From: Bordetella genomosp. 13
GTDB taxonomy: Bacteria; Pseudomonadota; Gammaproteobacteria; Burkholderiales; Burkholderiaceae_B
Direction: 5' to 3'
Assembly: GCF_002119665.1 (NCBI RefSeq)
Contig: NZ_CP021111.1
Coordinates: 620,001 to 684,000 of the forward strand
Length of the DNA stretch: 64,000 bases
Shown here: one piece after another, positions 16,313-23,791 of the stretch
Numbering within the stretch: the first letter of the stretch is position 1
How the letters are laid out: each line of letters opens with the position of its first letter
Position numbers and translations under genes: made by a program
Notes under the pieces: model-generated
Seen by the model: the letters and a program-made list of their open reading frames with translations, nothing else
Databases searched by the model: none
Told to the model about the DNA's origin: nothing

Positions 16313-16654
16313 ATGCAAGTGCTCTTCAAGTCCCGCCATCCGCAAGCCACTGACTTGCGCGACCTGACCGAGCGCCGCGTGCGCTTCGTGCTGCGACGCC
16401 TGGGCTGGTTGGTGCCGCGCGCGGAGGTGCAGATGTCGGACGTGAACGGACCGCGCGGCGGCATCGACAAGCGCTGCCAGGTCGAACTCCGGACCGATGG
16501 CGCCGGGTCGGTCGTCGTCGCCTCCGTGGCCAACGACTGGCGCACGGCGCTCGACAACGCGCTTGCGCGCGCTGCGCGCTTCCTCATGCGCCTGTGGCGC
16601 CGGGGCAGTGACCCCCGCCGCATGCGCCAACGCCTCATCAGTTACGAACGCTGA
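16313..16654 (+). CDS. HPF/RaiA-like ribosome-associated protein
   Basis: 113 aa from MQVLFKSRHPQATDLRDLTERRVRF. The beta-alpha-beta-beta-beta-alpha layout, the RCQVELRTDGAGSVVV strand pair and the final basic helix (ALDNALARAARFLMRLWRR) match the sigma-54 modulation/hibernation factor fold. Such proteins bind the small ribosomal subunit under stress. GGAGATCCGTG precedes the ATG. It is shorter and more Arg-rich than housekeeping HPF, so it is probably a divergent paralogue. Confidence 0.7.
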   Translation: MQVLFKSRHPQATDLRDLTERRVRFVLRRLGWLVPRAEVQMSDVNGPRGGIDKRCQVELRTDGAGSVVVASVANDWRTALDNALARAARFLMRLWRRGSDPRRMRQRLISYER

Positions 16655-16681
16655 ACTCGAACGACCCCAGGACTCGACACC

Positions 16682-17398
16682 ATGAACTCCATGACGCCCA
16701 TCCCCTCGACCGCTCGGCCGGAAACCGCGCATTCGGCGCCGATCGCCGCAGGCAACGCGGCACCCACGGATGTCGCCGGTACGAGCCGTGTGCTGCGCAA
16801 CGCGTACGCCTTGCTGTCGATGACGCTGCTGTTCAGCGCGGCCATCGCCGCTGCCAGCGTGGCGTTCCAGCTGCCGGCGCCGGGCCTCCTGCTGACCCTG
16901 GGCGGCTACTTCGGACTGCTCTTTGCCGTCTACAAGTTCAAGAACAGCGGCTGGGCCTTGCCGGCGGTGTTTGCGCTGACGGGCTTCATGGGCTACTCCC
17001 TGGGGCCGGTGCTGAACAAGTCGCTGGCACTGCCCGGCGGTGCACAGGTCGTGACCCTGGCCCTGGCGGCCACGGGCGCCACCTTCCTGGCCTTGTCGGC
17101 CTGGGTCTTGACGACCCGTCGCGACTTCAGCTTCATGGGCGGCTTCCTGTTCGCCGGCATGGTCATCGCGCTGATTGCCGGCCTGGGCGCCGTGTTCCTG
17201 CAGATCCCGGCGCTGGGCCTGGCCGTGGCCGCGATGGTCGCGCTGCTGTCGGCCGGCCTGATCCTGTTCGAGACCAGCCGGATCGTCACCGGTGGCGAAA
17301 CCAACTACGTGCTGGCCACCGTCGGCCTCTACGTCTCGATCTTCAACCTGTTCACGAGTCTGCTGAGCCTCTTCGGCTTCGGCAGCTCGGATGAATGA
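16682..17398 (+). CDS. Bax inhibitor-1 (YccA/BI-1) family membrane protein
   Basis: 238 aa with seven membrane helices after a ~35 aa polar leader. SRVLRNAYALLSMTLLFSAAIAA, FMGYSLGPVLNKSLALPGG and FETSRIVTGGETNYVLATVGLYVSIFNLFTSLLSL are the family signatures. E. coli YccA modulates FtsH; BI-1 homologues can conduct Ca2+ in a pH-dependent way. The downstream zinc-ribbon gene lies 20 bp past its stop, so they probably form an operon. Confidence 0.92.
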   Translation: MNSMTPIPSTARPETAHSAPIAAGNAAPTDVAGTSRVLRNAYALLSMTLLFSAAIAAASVAFQLPAPGLLLTLGGYFGLLFAVYKFKNSGWALPAVFALTGFMGYSLGPVLNKSLALPGGAQVVTLALAATGATFLALSAWVLTTRRDFSFMGGFLFAGMVIALIAGLGAVFLQIPALGLAVAAMVALLSAGLILFETSRIVTGGETNYVLATVGLYVSIFNLFTSLLSLFGFGSSDE

Positions 17399-17418
17399 AC
17401 CCGCACCAGGAACACCTC

Positions 17419-17685
17419 ATGAAATGCCCCACCTGCACCGACACCGCACTCGTGATGAGCGATCGCCAGGGCGTCGAGATCGACTACTGCCCGCAATGCC
17501 GCGGCGTCTGGCTGGATCGCGGCGAACTCGACAAGCTGATCGAGCGTTCGGGCGCGATGACGCCAGTTCCTGCCGCCAGCGCGTCAGCGCAATCACAGCC
17601 GCAATTCGCGGACTCCGACTACGAGCATGGCCGAGGCCAGCAGGGCAACCGCAAGAAGTCCTGGCTGAGCAACATCTTCGACTGA
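17419..17685 (+). CDS. zf-TFIIB-type zinc-ribbon protein
   Basis: 88 aa from MKCPTCTDTALVMSDRQGVE. Four cysteines in two CPxC pairs (CPTC, CPQC) followed by RGVWLDRGELDKLIERS define the bacterial zf-TFIIB family. The C-terminus is Gln/Gly-rich and ends WLSNIFD. AGGAACACCTC gives a good ribosome site for the ATG at 17419. Likely co-transcribed with the BI-1 gene. Function unknown. Confidence 0.85.
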   Translation: MKCPTCTDTALVMSDRQGVEIDYCPQCRGVWLDRGELDKLIERSGAMTPVPAASASAQSQPQFADSDYEHGRGQQGNRKKSWLSNIFD

Positions 17686-17715
17686 CCCGCGACCCACAGC
17701 ACCCACGCGAGACCC

Positions 17716-18135
17716 ATGATGCGCAGCTATCCCGTGAACAGCCCGCAGGCCGCAGCCCGCATCGTCGCCCTGACCGTGTTCGCCGACGGCGATATCGGAG
17801 ACGCCGAGATCGCTTGGCTCGACCGCCTGGTCGTGCATGAGCAGTTGGGGCTGACGCGACATGAGTTGCAAGCAGTGCTGGACACCTTCTGCGAAGACTT
17901 GCTTTCGAGCGACCAGTTGAAATGGGCCGACGCCTGCCCGGTGGACGAGCGCACGCTGGCGGATCTGATGGGTGAAATCCAGGACCCTGCGCTGCGGCTG
18001 AAACTACTGCGCCTGTGTGTCGAACTGGCTGAAGTCGACGCCCGGGTCCACGAAGGCGAGTCGATGGTGCTCGTCGCCGCGGTCGAGCATTGGGGCTTGC
18101 ACCGTGAGATGTTTCGGCCGTCGTCCCGTAGCTGA
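17716..18135 (+). CDS. TerB-like protein (copy 2)
   Basis: 139 aa. Paralogue of 11806-12240 with the same MRSYP start and the EIQDPAL.LKLLRL core, but a more acidic middle (FADGDIGDAEIAWLD). Acidic residues could bind metal as in TerB. Two adjacent ATG codons (17716, 17719) are possible starts. Last gene of the HPF-BI-1-zinc ribbon cluster and the last before the ICE backbone. Confidence 0.7.
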   Translation: MMRSYPVNSPQAAARIVALTVFADGDIGDAEIAWLDRLVVHEQLGLTRHELQAVLDTFCEDLLSSDQLKWADACPVDERTLADLMGEIQDPALRLKLLRLCVELAEVDARVHEGESMVLVAAVEHWGLHREMFRPSSRS

Positions 18136-18295
18136 CCGGCTCTCCTTGCCTGAACAATCCGCGGTTTAGGTCTTTGGGCCTGCGGTGGGCAAGTCGAAAG
18201 TGCCCCATGGAGTGCCCGGGATCGTGCAGCCATCGAAATGGCTGTCCGCTATGGAGACACGACGGCTATGTCGGCTGATGGCCGCGTGCCGCCGG

Positions 18296-19084
18296 CTACA
18301 GGCGATGACTATGATCGTCGGGCCACGTGCTCACGTGGCCGGATGGCCTGTTCAGTAACAGTGGTATCCGCAGAGCACGACGTTGCTCAGTAGGTACTTC
18401 GAGGTCCCCGGACACGCTGCGAGCACGTTGGATGAACCTCGCCATGGGTTCGGTCAGGCGCGCCAGGGGATGCAGGAGGTAAGCCATCACGACGGTCGGT
18501 GCGCCAGCCAGCGGCCGCGCGGCGATGCCGCGGTTCAGGTAGCCAGCAAGCCTCGCAGACGGCGCGACGACGAGGCCGTACCCGGCTGACACGAGCGTCA
18601 TCGCGATGTCGAAGGAGCTGACCAGCTGCTCCCGATCCTGCAGCGCATCCCCGAGGACACGCTGCGCCACAGCGCGCCACGGCTCGCCGGCCGTTGACTG
18701 CGCACGGATCAACGGCTGCTTGAGCACTTCCTGGCACGGCACTTCACGGTAGGCCAGCAAGTGGGAGCGCTTGGCCACGGCGACCGCCAGCGTGTCATGC
18801 CACAGCGGTTCGCATACCCAGCCAGGCCACTGCCGGGCAACCGCAGACAAGGCGAAGTCGAAGCCGTCGCCCGGCAGCTCCGCGCCCCGACCGGGATCTG
18901 TCCATCCAGCCAGGACGGCATGGGTCTCCGGCTCTTCGGCGCGCTGCAGGGCTAGCACGTCGGCGAGCTGGGGAGGCACCCATTCGCCGAGGACGGCCAT
19001 GCGAATTTCGGCGGTGATGTCGCTCGATTCCACGTCCAGCTCCCCCCAGGCGGTGAATGTCGTGGCAACTGATCTCGGAGCCAT
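18296..19084 (-). CDS. LysR substrate-binding domain protein without DNA-binding domain
   Basis: 262 aa that align with the periplasmic-binding-like effector half of LysR regulators (WHDTLAVAVAKRSHLL, LVSAGYGLVVAPSARLAGYLNRGIAARPL). No winged helix-turn-helix precedes it: the frame opens at 19084 only 57 bp from the divergent XRE gene. It is either an effector-domain-only regulator or a 5'-deleted LysR gene. Position beside the relaxase suggests a role in ICE regulation (inference). Confidence 0.65.
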   Translation of the reverse strand: MAPRSVATTFTAWGELDVESSDITAEIRMAVLGEWVPPQLADVLALQRAEEPETHAVLAGWTDPGRGAELPGDGFDFALSAVARQWPGWVCEPLWHDTLAVAVAKRSHLLAYREVPCQEVLKQPLIRAQSTAGEPWRAVAQRVLGDALQDREQLVSSFDIAMTLVSAGYGLVVAPSARLAGYLNRGIAARPLAGAPTVVMAYLLHPLARLTEPMARFIQRARSVSGDLEVPTEQRRALRIPLLLNRPSGHVSTWPDDHSHRL

Positions 19085-19140
19085 TGAATGAGTTAAGTTT
19101 AACGTGGTTTAAATCGTGACCTTGTTCGACGCTTTTGGCA

Positions 19141-19440
19141 ATGCAAAAGCGTTCGATCCAAAGAGGCCGCCCCGTCGGCACTACTACCTACGAAGCGGAA
19201 CCAGCCATCGCGTTTGGGGCCGCCGTGCGGGAAGAAAGAACCAACCAGGGTATCGCTCAGGAAACGCTGGCCCACTTGGCTGGCATCGAACGGTCGCACA
19301 TGGGCAAGATCGAACGCGGAGAGCACGTCCCCACGCTTCCCCTCATCCTCAAGATCGCCCGCGCGCTGAAATGCAGTTCTGCTCACTTGATGACTCTGAC
19401 CGAAGCCAAGCTGGCGGAGTCGGCCCCATCCGCAGATTGA
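19141..19440 (+). CDS. XRE-family helix-turn-helix regulator
   Basis: 99 aa from the ATG at 19141. The HTH_3 domain covers about residues 25-85 (VREERTNQGIAQETLAHLAG, then HMGKIERGEHVPTLPLILKIA). A short RGRPVGTTTYE leader precedes it. Proteins of this kind sit beside the MobH relaxase in ICEclc-like elements and probably control transfer genes. Convergent with traI (8 bp apart). No clear Shine-Dalgarno. Confidence 0.85.
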   Translation: MQKRSIQRGRPVGTTTYEAEPAIAFGAAVREERTNQGIAQETLAHLAGIERSHMGKIERGEHVPTLPLILKIARALKCSSAHLMTLTEAKLAESAPSAD

Positions 19441-19448
19441 AGCCGGCC

Positions 19449-21293
19449 TTACCCCTGATCGTCGTTGTCCTTGCCGCCAAAGGCTGAATCTTCGCGCTTT
19501 GCGGCCTCGTTGAGGAGCCGCAGGTATGGGTTGTCTGGCGGCGTCTCCTGGAACAGCGCATCCGGGCTGGCGAGCAGATAGCCGTGCAGCCGGCGCGACT
19601 TGCGCGGCCCCGTGACTTCGCAGGTCCAGATGTTCAGCCCGCTGGGCTGCTTGCGGTGCTGCCCCAGCTTCTCGAACCGCTTCTGCACCCACTGCCACCC
19701 CTCCAGCTTCTCCTGCTTGGCCAGCGCGGCGACTTGAAGGTACTCCTGTGCATAGCGCTGAAACACGCCGGGGCTGACGAGGTAGGCCGTGCCGGCGACG
19801 GTATGCACCAGAGCCTTGGCGTCGTTGATGATCAGCTTGCGCGTCTGGATGCTCTGACGCAGCCAGGCCATGAAGTGCGCCCCGGAGGGCTCCGCGCGAT
19901 CCTGGGAAGGCACGAGGTTCATCTGCGGCGGTGGCACGGTCAAAGGGGCCGGCTCGGGCTCGGCAACAGGGCAACTCGGGATCTCCGGTGCTGTAGGTGC
20001 AGTGGTGTCGCCCAGCAGGTCGAGCAGCGCGGCCACGCCCGGGTCTGTGGCTGCGGATGCGATCGGCGCCGTGCTCGCGGGTGCAGCATCGATGCCTTCC
20101 GCGCGCGGCACATCGGCCACCGCCGGCGCCTGCGGCTCCGCTTGTTCCTCTTCGACCTGCACACGGCCTGCGAACGGCGCCGGCCGATCGGCGGCATCCC
20201 AGATCATCGCCGGCGAGAGTTTCAGGAAGGTGAAGGCGTGCGACCAGCCGGCGTCGCTGGTGACGGTAGCCTTCCAGATCGCCTTGCCATCCGGCGTCGG
20301 TTGCACGATGCCGTGATCCTGCAGCACGTTGAACACGGCCGTATTGCTCGCCGGGATGCCGTCGATGCCCTGCGACAGCAGATGTGCGCGCAGCTTGTCG
20401 GAGACGGTCTTGCTCACCAGCCACAAAGCCTCTTGGGTCAGCCAACCGTCCGCCGGGCCGCCCTGGTTCAACTTGAACTCTTCCTTGAGCAGGTAGCGCA
20501 AGCCGTCGAGCAATTTGCGTTGCAGCGCATGCTTGGGTGCCGCCAGCGCCTTGCTGGGATCGCCGCCGAGTTCCTGGGCGACCGATGCCTGGTCGGCCTG
20601 CACGACCAGCTCGCCGAGCGTGCCGGCGTGCTCGTACTGGCCGGCCAGCACGTACAGCAGCGCGGCCCAGAGGTCGGGATAGCCGCTGAGCCAGTCGAAG
20701 ATGTCCCGATCGAGAAGGCGCGCGTAGAGCAGCCCGGTGGCGGCGCTGTGCAGGCGGTACTCACGCTCCTTTCGGTAACGAAAGCGGTAGGGCTTTCGCA
20801 CCGGGCCGTGCCAGGGATGCCAGGCGCTGCCGTCGGCATGCTCGACGTGCAGATCGACCGCTATCTTGCCGATGTCGTGCAGCAGGGCCGCGTAGGCCGT
20901 GCCTGCGGTCCAGGCTTCGGCCTGCGCCGCCTGTGCCTCTGGCGTGACGCCCGCAGGCAGCAGGTAAGACTGCCGCAATTTCAGCGCGTAGGCGACGATC
21001 TCCAGGCCGTGGTCCAGCATGCCGCCCGGATAGGCGTGGTGGTGGCTTTCGGACGCAGGGAACTGCTGGACCAGTTCGGCGTAGCGTTCCAGCGGCGCCA
21101 GGTACAGCGTGGCGAATTGCCCGCGCGACAGCGAGGTGCGCTGCCAGATGTGTTCCAGCAGCTTCTGCCGGCGCGGTGTTGCCAGCAGCGATGCGGCCGA
21201 CTCGGGCCGCGTCAGCCCTTTGGGTGTCTCGGTGGAGGGAGTGGATGGTGCGCCGGAGGCCGGCAGCATCCGTTTGCGAAACAGCGAGAGCAT
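19449..21293 (-). CDS. traI: MobH-family relaxase TraI of the ICE
   Basis: 614 aa. The N-terminal TraI_2 domain has the HD-type metal ligands: His84-86 (ESHHHAYPGGMLDHG, with Asp94-His95) and LLHDIGKIAVD (His139-Asp140). The C-terminal part (about 500-580) has the conserved FMAWLRQSI and EGWQWVQKRF blocks of ICE relaxases; the linker is Ala/Pro-rich. It should nick the transfer origin and pilot the strand. The 5'-side gap 21294-21497 is a candidate for that origin. Confidence 0.92.
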   Translation of the reverse strand: MLSLFRKRMLPASGAPSTPSTETPKGLTRPESAASLLATPRRQKLLEHIWQRTSLSRGQFATLYLAPLERYAELVQQFPASESHHHAYPGGMLDHGLEIVAYALKLRQSYLLPAGVTPEAQAAQAEAWTAGTAYAALLHDIGKIAVDLHVEHADGSAWHPWHGPVRKPYRFRYRKEREYRLHSAATGLLYARLLDRDIFDWLSGYPDLWAALLYVLAGQYEHAGTLGELVVQADQASVAQELGGDPSKALAAPKHALQRKLLDGLRYLLKEEFKLNQGGPADGWLTQEALWLVSKTVSDKLRAHLLSQGIDGIPASNTAVFNVLQDHGIVQPTPDGKAIWKATVTSDAGWSHAFTFLKLSPAMIWDAADRPAPFAGRVQVEEEQAEPQAPAVADVPRAEGIDAAPASTAPIASAATDPGVAALLDLLGDTTAPTAPEIPSCPVAEPEPAPLTVPPPQMNLVPSQDRAEPSGAHFMAWLRQSIQTRKLIINDAKALVHTVAGTAYLVSPGVFQRYAQEYLQVAALAKQEKLEGWQWVQKRFEKLGQHRKQPSGLNIWTCEVTGPRKSRRLHGYLLASPDALFQETPPDNPYLRLLNEAAKREDSAFGGKDNDDQG

Positions 21294-21497
21294 GGCGAAC
21301 CTCGGATGAGAGGCTGCTCAGGGGTGCCTTTCGGCCTTTTCGGGTAGGGCCTTTCCCCTTGGCCCCATTCCCTTGCCCCTTCCCAGCCCTTGCGGCCTTT
21401 TTGGAAGCCTTTGGGTATAGGGGCAGCGCGTGTCGCGTGCCGCAATCAATGCGGCATGGGGCAACCCCGGCAAGCCGGGAATACTTCTGCCGCCGCG
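21294..21497. other. purine/pyrimidine-skewed gap upstream of traI, candidate oriT
   Basis: Between the traI start and the AbiEii stop. From about 21327 to 21415 the minus strand is a run of irregularly spaced AAGG/AAAGG words in an almost purine-only tract. It includes GGGCC-N9-GGCCC (21347-21365). Relaxases often act close to their own genes, so a transfer origin or a leader-control region is possible. No nick site can be named. Confidence 0.35.
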
Positions 21498-22418
21498 TCA
21501 GATCTGGCCCAGGCCGGCATCGAGCGCAGCGGCTTGCGCGGCGAAGTCCTTGGGGCGCTTTTTGCGAAAGGTCTCCAGGTTGTTGAGCTTCCAGCGCAGT
21601 GCCGGCAGTTGCGCGGCGTGCTGGCATTGCACCAGCGACCAGTCCGGTTCTGCGCGTACCAGGCCGCTCAGGAACCGCCTGTGCGCCTTCGTCAGCCGTT
21701 GCTGCAACTCGCTTCGCAACTGCGCGCGAGCGTCCAGCAGCGTGTCCAAGGGGCAGTCCACTTCGGCCATACCGACAAAGGCCCGTTCGTACTCGCCGGC
21801 GATGTCCTTGTCGTTGCCGAACAGCACTTCGTGGGGCGGCCGGTTGTGCCCGGCCAGGTAGACCACGAAGCACTCGACCATGCCATCGCTGATGCCGCCC
21901 GATTCGTAGAGCTGCCACACGTCGAACAGATCGCGCGGATGCTGTCGATCCAGCGCAGCCACCAGCTTGCTGGCGTACAGCTCGTCCGGCGCCAGGATCG
22001 GCAGCTCGAACTCGACGCCGAACAGATCGCGGGTCTTGGCGCTCAGTGGTCGCCGCTCGACGGGCAGCACACTGCCACGGAACACGACATTGACCTCGAT
22101 CTTCACCTGGCCGACGTCGTTCTCGACGATCAGCTTGGTGTCCCCCAGGTCCTTGGCGCGAACCAGGCGTGTCTGCACACCCAGTGGTGCAACGCGCGCG
22201 GCGATGGCGGCCAGTTCCTGGTTGATGGCTTGCAGCGCTTCGTCGCGCGGCGTCTGCCACGGGAGGTACACCACGTCGATGTCCACCGACAGGCGTGGCA
22301 TGTCCTGCACGAAGAGATTGATGGCCGTGCCGCCCTTCATAGCGAAGATGCCATTCGCGAAAACATCGGGCGCGACAGCCAGCAGCAGGCGAACGGTGTC
22401 CGCGTAGGTCTTATCCAT
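21498..22418 (-). CDS. abiEii: AbiEii-type nucleotidyltransferase toxin
   Basis: 306 aa. MKGGTAINLF and RLSVDIDVVYLP form the nucleotidyltransferase motif (GG then D-x-D) of the AbiEii/AbiGii family; the later DELYASKLVAALDRQHPRDLFDVW block is also diagnostic. In type IV TA systems the toxin adds nucleotides to tRNA, stopping growth during phage infection. Its start overlaps the antitoxin gene by 8 bp. Inserted between traI and DUF3742, a common accessory-gene site in these ICEs. Confidence 0.9.
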   Translation of the reverse strand: MDKTYADTVRLLLAVAPDVFANGIFAMKGGTAINLFVQDMPRLSVDIDVVYLPWQTPRDEALQAINQELAAIAARVAPLGVQTRLVRAKDLGDTKLIVENDVGQVKIEVNVVFRGSVLPVERRPLSAKTRDLFGVEFELPILAPDELYASKLVAALDRQHPRDLFDVWQLYESGGISDGMVECFVVYLAGHNRPPHEVLFGNDKDIAGEYERAFVGMAEVDCPLDTLLDARAQLRSELQQRLTKAHRRFLSGLVRAEPDWSLVQCQHAAQLPALRWKLNNLETFRKKRPKDFAAQAAALDAGLGQI

Positions 22419-23169
22419 GGGACTTCAGACTCAACAGGCTGCCGTCGTCGAGTCGGCTCATCCAGCGCGTGGCGCTGCCGGTGCGAACCGGGTACTGTTC
22501 CAGCAAGGCATCGACGTCCACGAGGCTTGTTTCCCGCGCCCAGGTGAGGAACAGGCGCACGGCCTTGACGCTGGTACAGCAGGACAGCAGTTGTCCGAGC
22601 ATGTCCTTGCGGGGCGAGCGCAGTCCGTCGAAGACGTTGCGCGCTTCTTCGAGGCTCTGCTTGACACCGGCTTCGTACAGCAGCTCCAGAACGGCACGCT
22701 CGGGGGCTGCCACCCGCAGATCCTCGGGCAGGCCAGGCGGCGTGGACAGGGTCTTGCTGGCCAGCGCCGTGTCCGGCCAGTCGAACAGGCGGGCATGGAC
22801 GTAGCGGGCCGGGAAGCGCGAGGTGAACCAGACCGGCAGCGCGTAGCGGTTGTCGCCCCACAGCACCAGCGTGTCGCGGCTGCTCAGGTTGTGCCGCACG
22901 CCCTGCAGGGCCAGGGCGCTCTTGCCGCCGACATGCAGGCCGGGCACGCGCTGCCGCAGGAACTTCAGCGCACCGTAGACCCCAAAGTCATCGTTCGGGA
23001 ATGCATAGACACCCTGGGCCAGGCGCACGAGCCAGCCCCCGTCGGCGTAGTGGGCAGCGAGCTGGGGCGACACCCCGAACTGGCTCAGGGTGGCCAGATC
23101 GAACGGTGCTCCGCGGGGAAGCTCCGCCTGCAGACGCTTGATTACTTGGTGCTTGGAATTTCCATCCAT
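22411..23169 (-). CDS. abiEi: AbiEi-family antitoxin and autorepressor
   Basis: 252 aa from MDGNSKHQVIKRL. The N-terminal winged helix (FDLATLSQFGVSPQLAAHYADGGWLVRLAQGVYAFP) binds DNA and the C-terminal domain carries AAPERAVLELLYEAG and YPVRTGSATRWMSRL. It neutralises AbiEii. The start at 23169 is chosen because the domain begins here; longer frames enter AT-rich non-coding DNA. A perfect palindrome spans its start. Confidence 0.88.
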   Translation of the reverse strand: MDGNSKHQVIKRLQAELPRGAPFDLATLSQFGVSPQLAAHYADGGWLVRLAQGVYAFPNDDFGVYGALKFLRQRVPGLHVGGKSALALQGVRHNLSSRDTLVLWGDNRYALPVWFTSRFPARYVHARLFDWPDTALASKTLSTPPGLPEDLRVAAPERAVLELLYEAGVKQSLEEARNVFDGLRSPRKDMLGQLLSCCTSVKAVRLFLTWARETSLVDVDALLEQYPVRTGSATRWMSRLDDGSLLSLKSHG

Positions 23170-23184
23170 GTTATAAAAATAACA
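23169..23184. promoter_or_regulatory. perfect palindrome overlapping the abiEi start
   Basis: TGTTATAAAAATAACA: arms TGTTAT and ATAACA around four A, in otherwise GC-rich DNA. It touches the first base of the abiEi ATG. AbiEi antitoxins repress their own promoter through inverted repeats, so this is a good operator candidate. Confidence 0.55.
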
Positions 23185-23394
23185 CGAAATCCAATCACGC
23201 CCTAGCGCTGCCACAGACATTTGCACAGAAAGTAGCATCATGTTTTACTTTTGGAGCATAATCTAATCATGATCGGCAGCCCAGGCCAATCCGACTCGCC
23301 GATCGCAACCTCGCCTTCTGGATCGCGGTCTATGCTGGAGGGCGAACGACAACGCCTCCCCCCATGAGGTGAGGCACCACTGAAACCGAGGCAC

Positions 23395-23763
23395 ATGAGC
23401 ATGACCACCAACACGCACAACGGGCGCTGGAGCCACCGGCTGGGCCGGGGGGCTGGCCGCGCCTGGCGTGGCTACCTGCGTCGTGAGCAACGTGCCGCCG
23501 GCTGGCTGGTGGCGCGTGGAGTGCCTGCAGATGCGGCCAAGGCGGTGCTCTGGATCGTCAAGCTCGCCGTGTTCGGTGTCCTGCTCTACGCTGCATCCTG
23601 GCTGGCCTTGCTGCTGGTCTTTGCGGTGGCCGCCGCATGGCTTGCGCGGAACGCCGATGCGGATGATGAGAACCAGCCAGAGTGGCGTGAAGGACACTCC
23701 GGCCATGGTCTGTACGACAAGAACGAGTGGCGCCACGACATGGGCGACTCTGACGAGTCGTAG
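23395..23763 (+). CDS. DUF3742-family ICE protein
   Basis: 122 aa. The N-terminus is basic (RLGRGAGRAWRGYLRREQRAAGWLVARGVP) and is followed by one long membrane segment (AVLWIVKLAVFGVLLYAASWLALLLVFAVAAAW). It ends in an acidic tail with EWREGHSGHGLYDKNEWRHDMGD, which is the family signature. It is conserved in ICEclc/PAGI-2-type elements, convergent with the TraG-like gene. Function unknown. Confidence 0.85.
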   Translation: MSMTTNTHNGRWSHRLGRGAGRAWRGYLRREQRAAGWLVARGVPADAAKAVLWIVKLAVFGVLLYAASWLALLLVFAVAAAWLARNADADDENQPEWREGHSGHGLYDKNEWRHDMGDSDES

Positions 23764-23791
23764 CTGCCCCATCGGTACGAAAGGATGCGTT

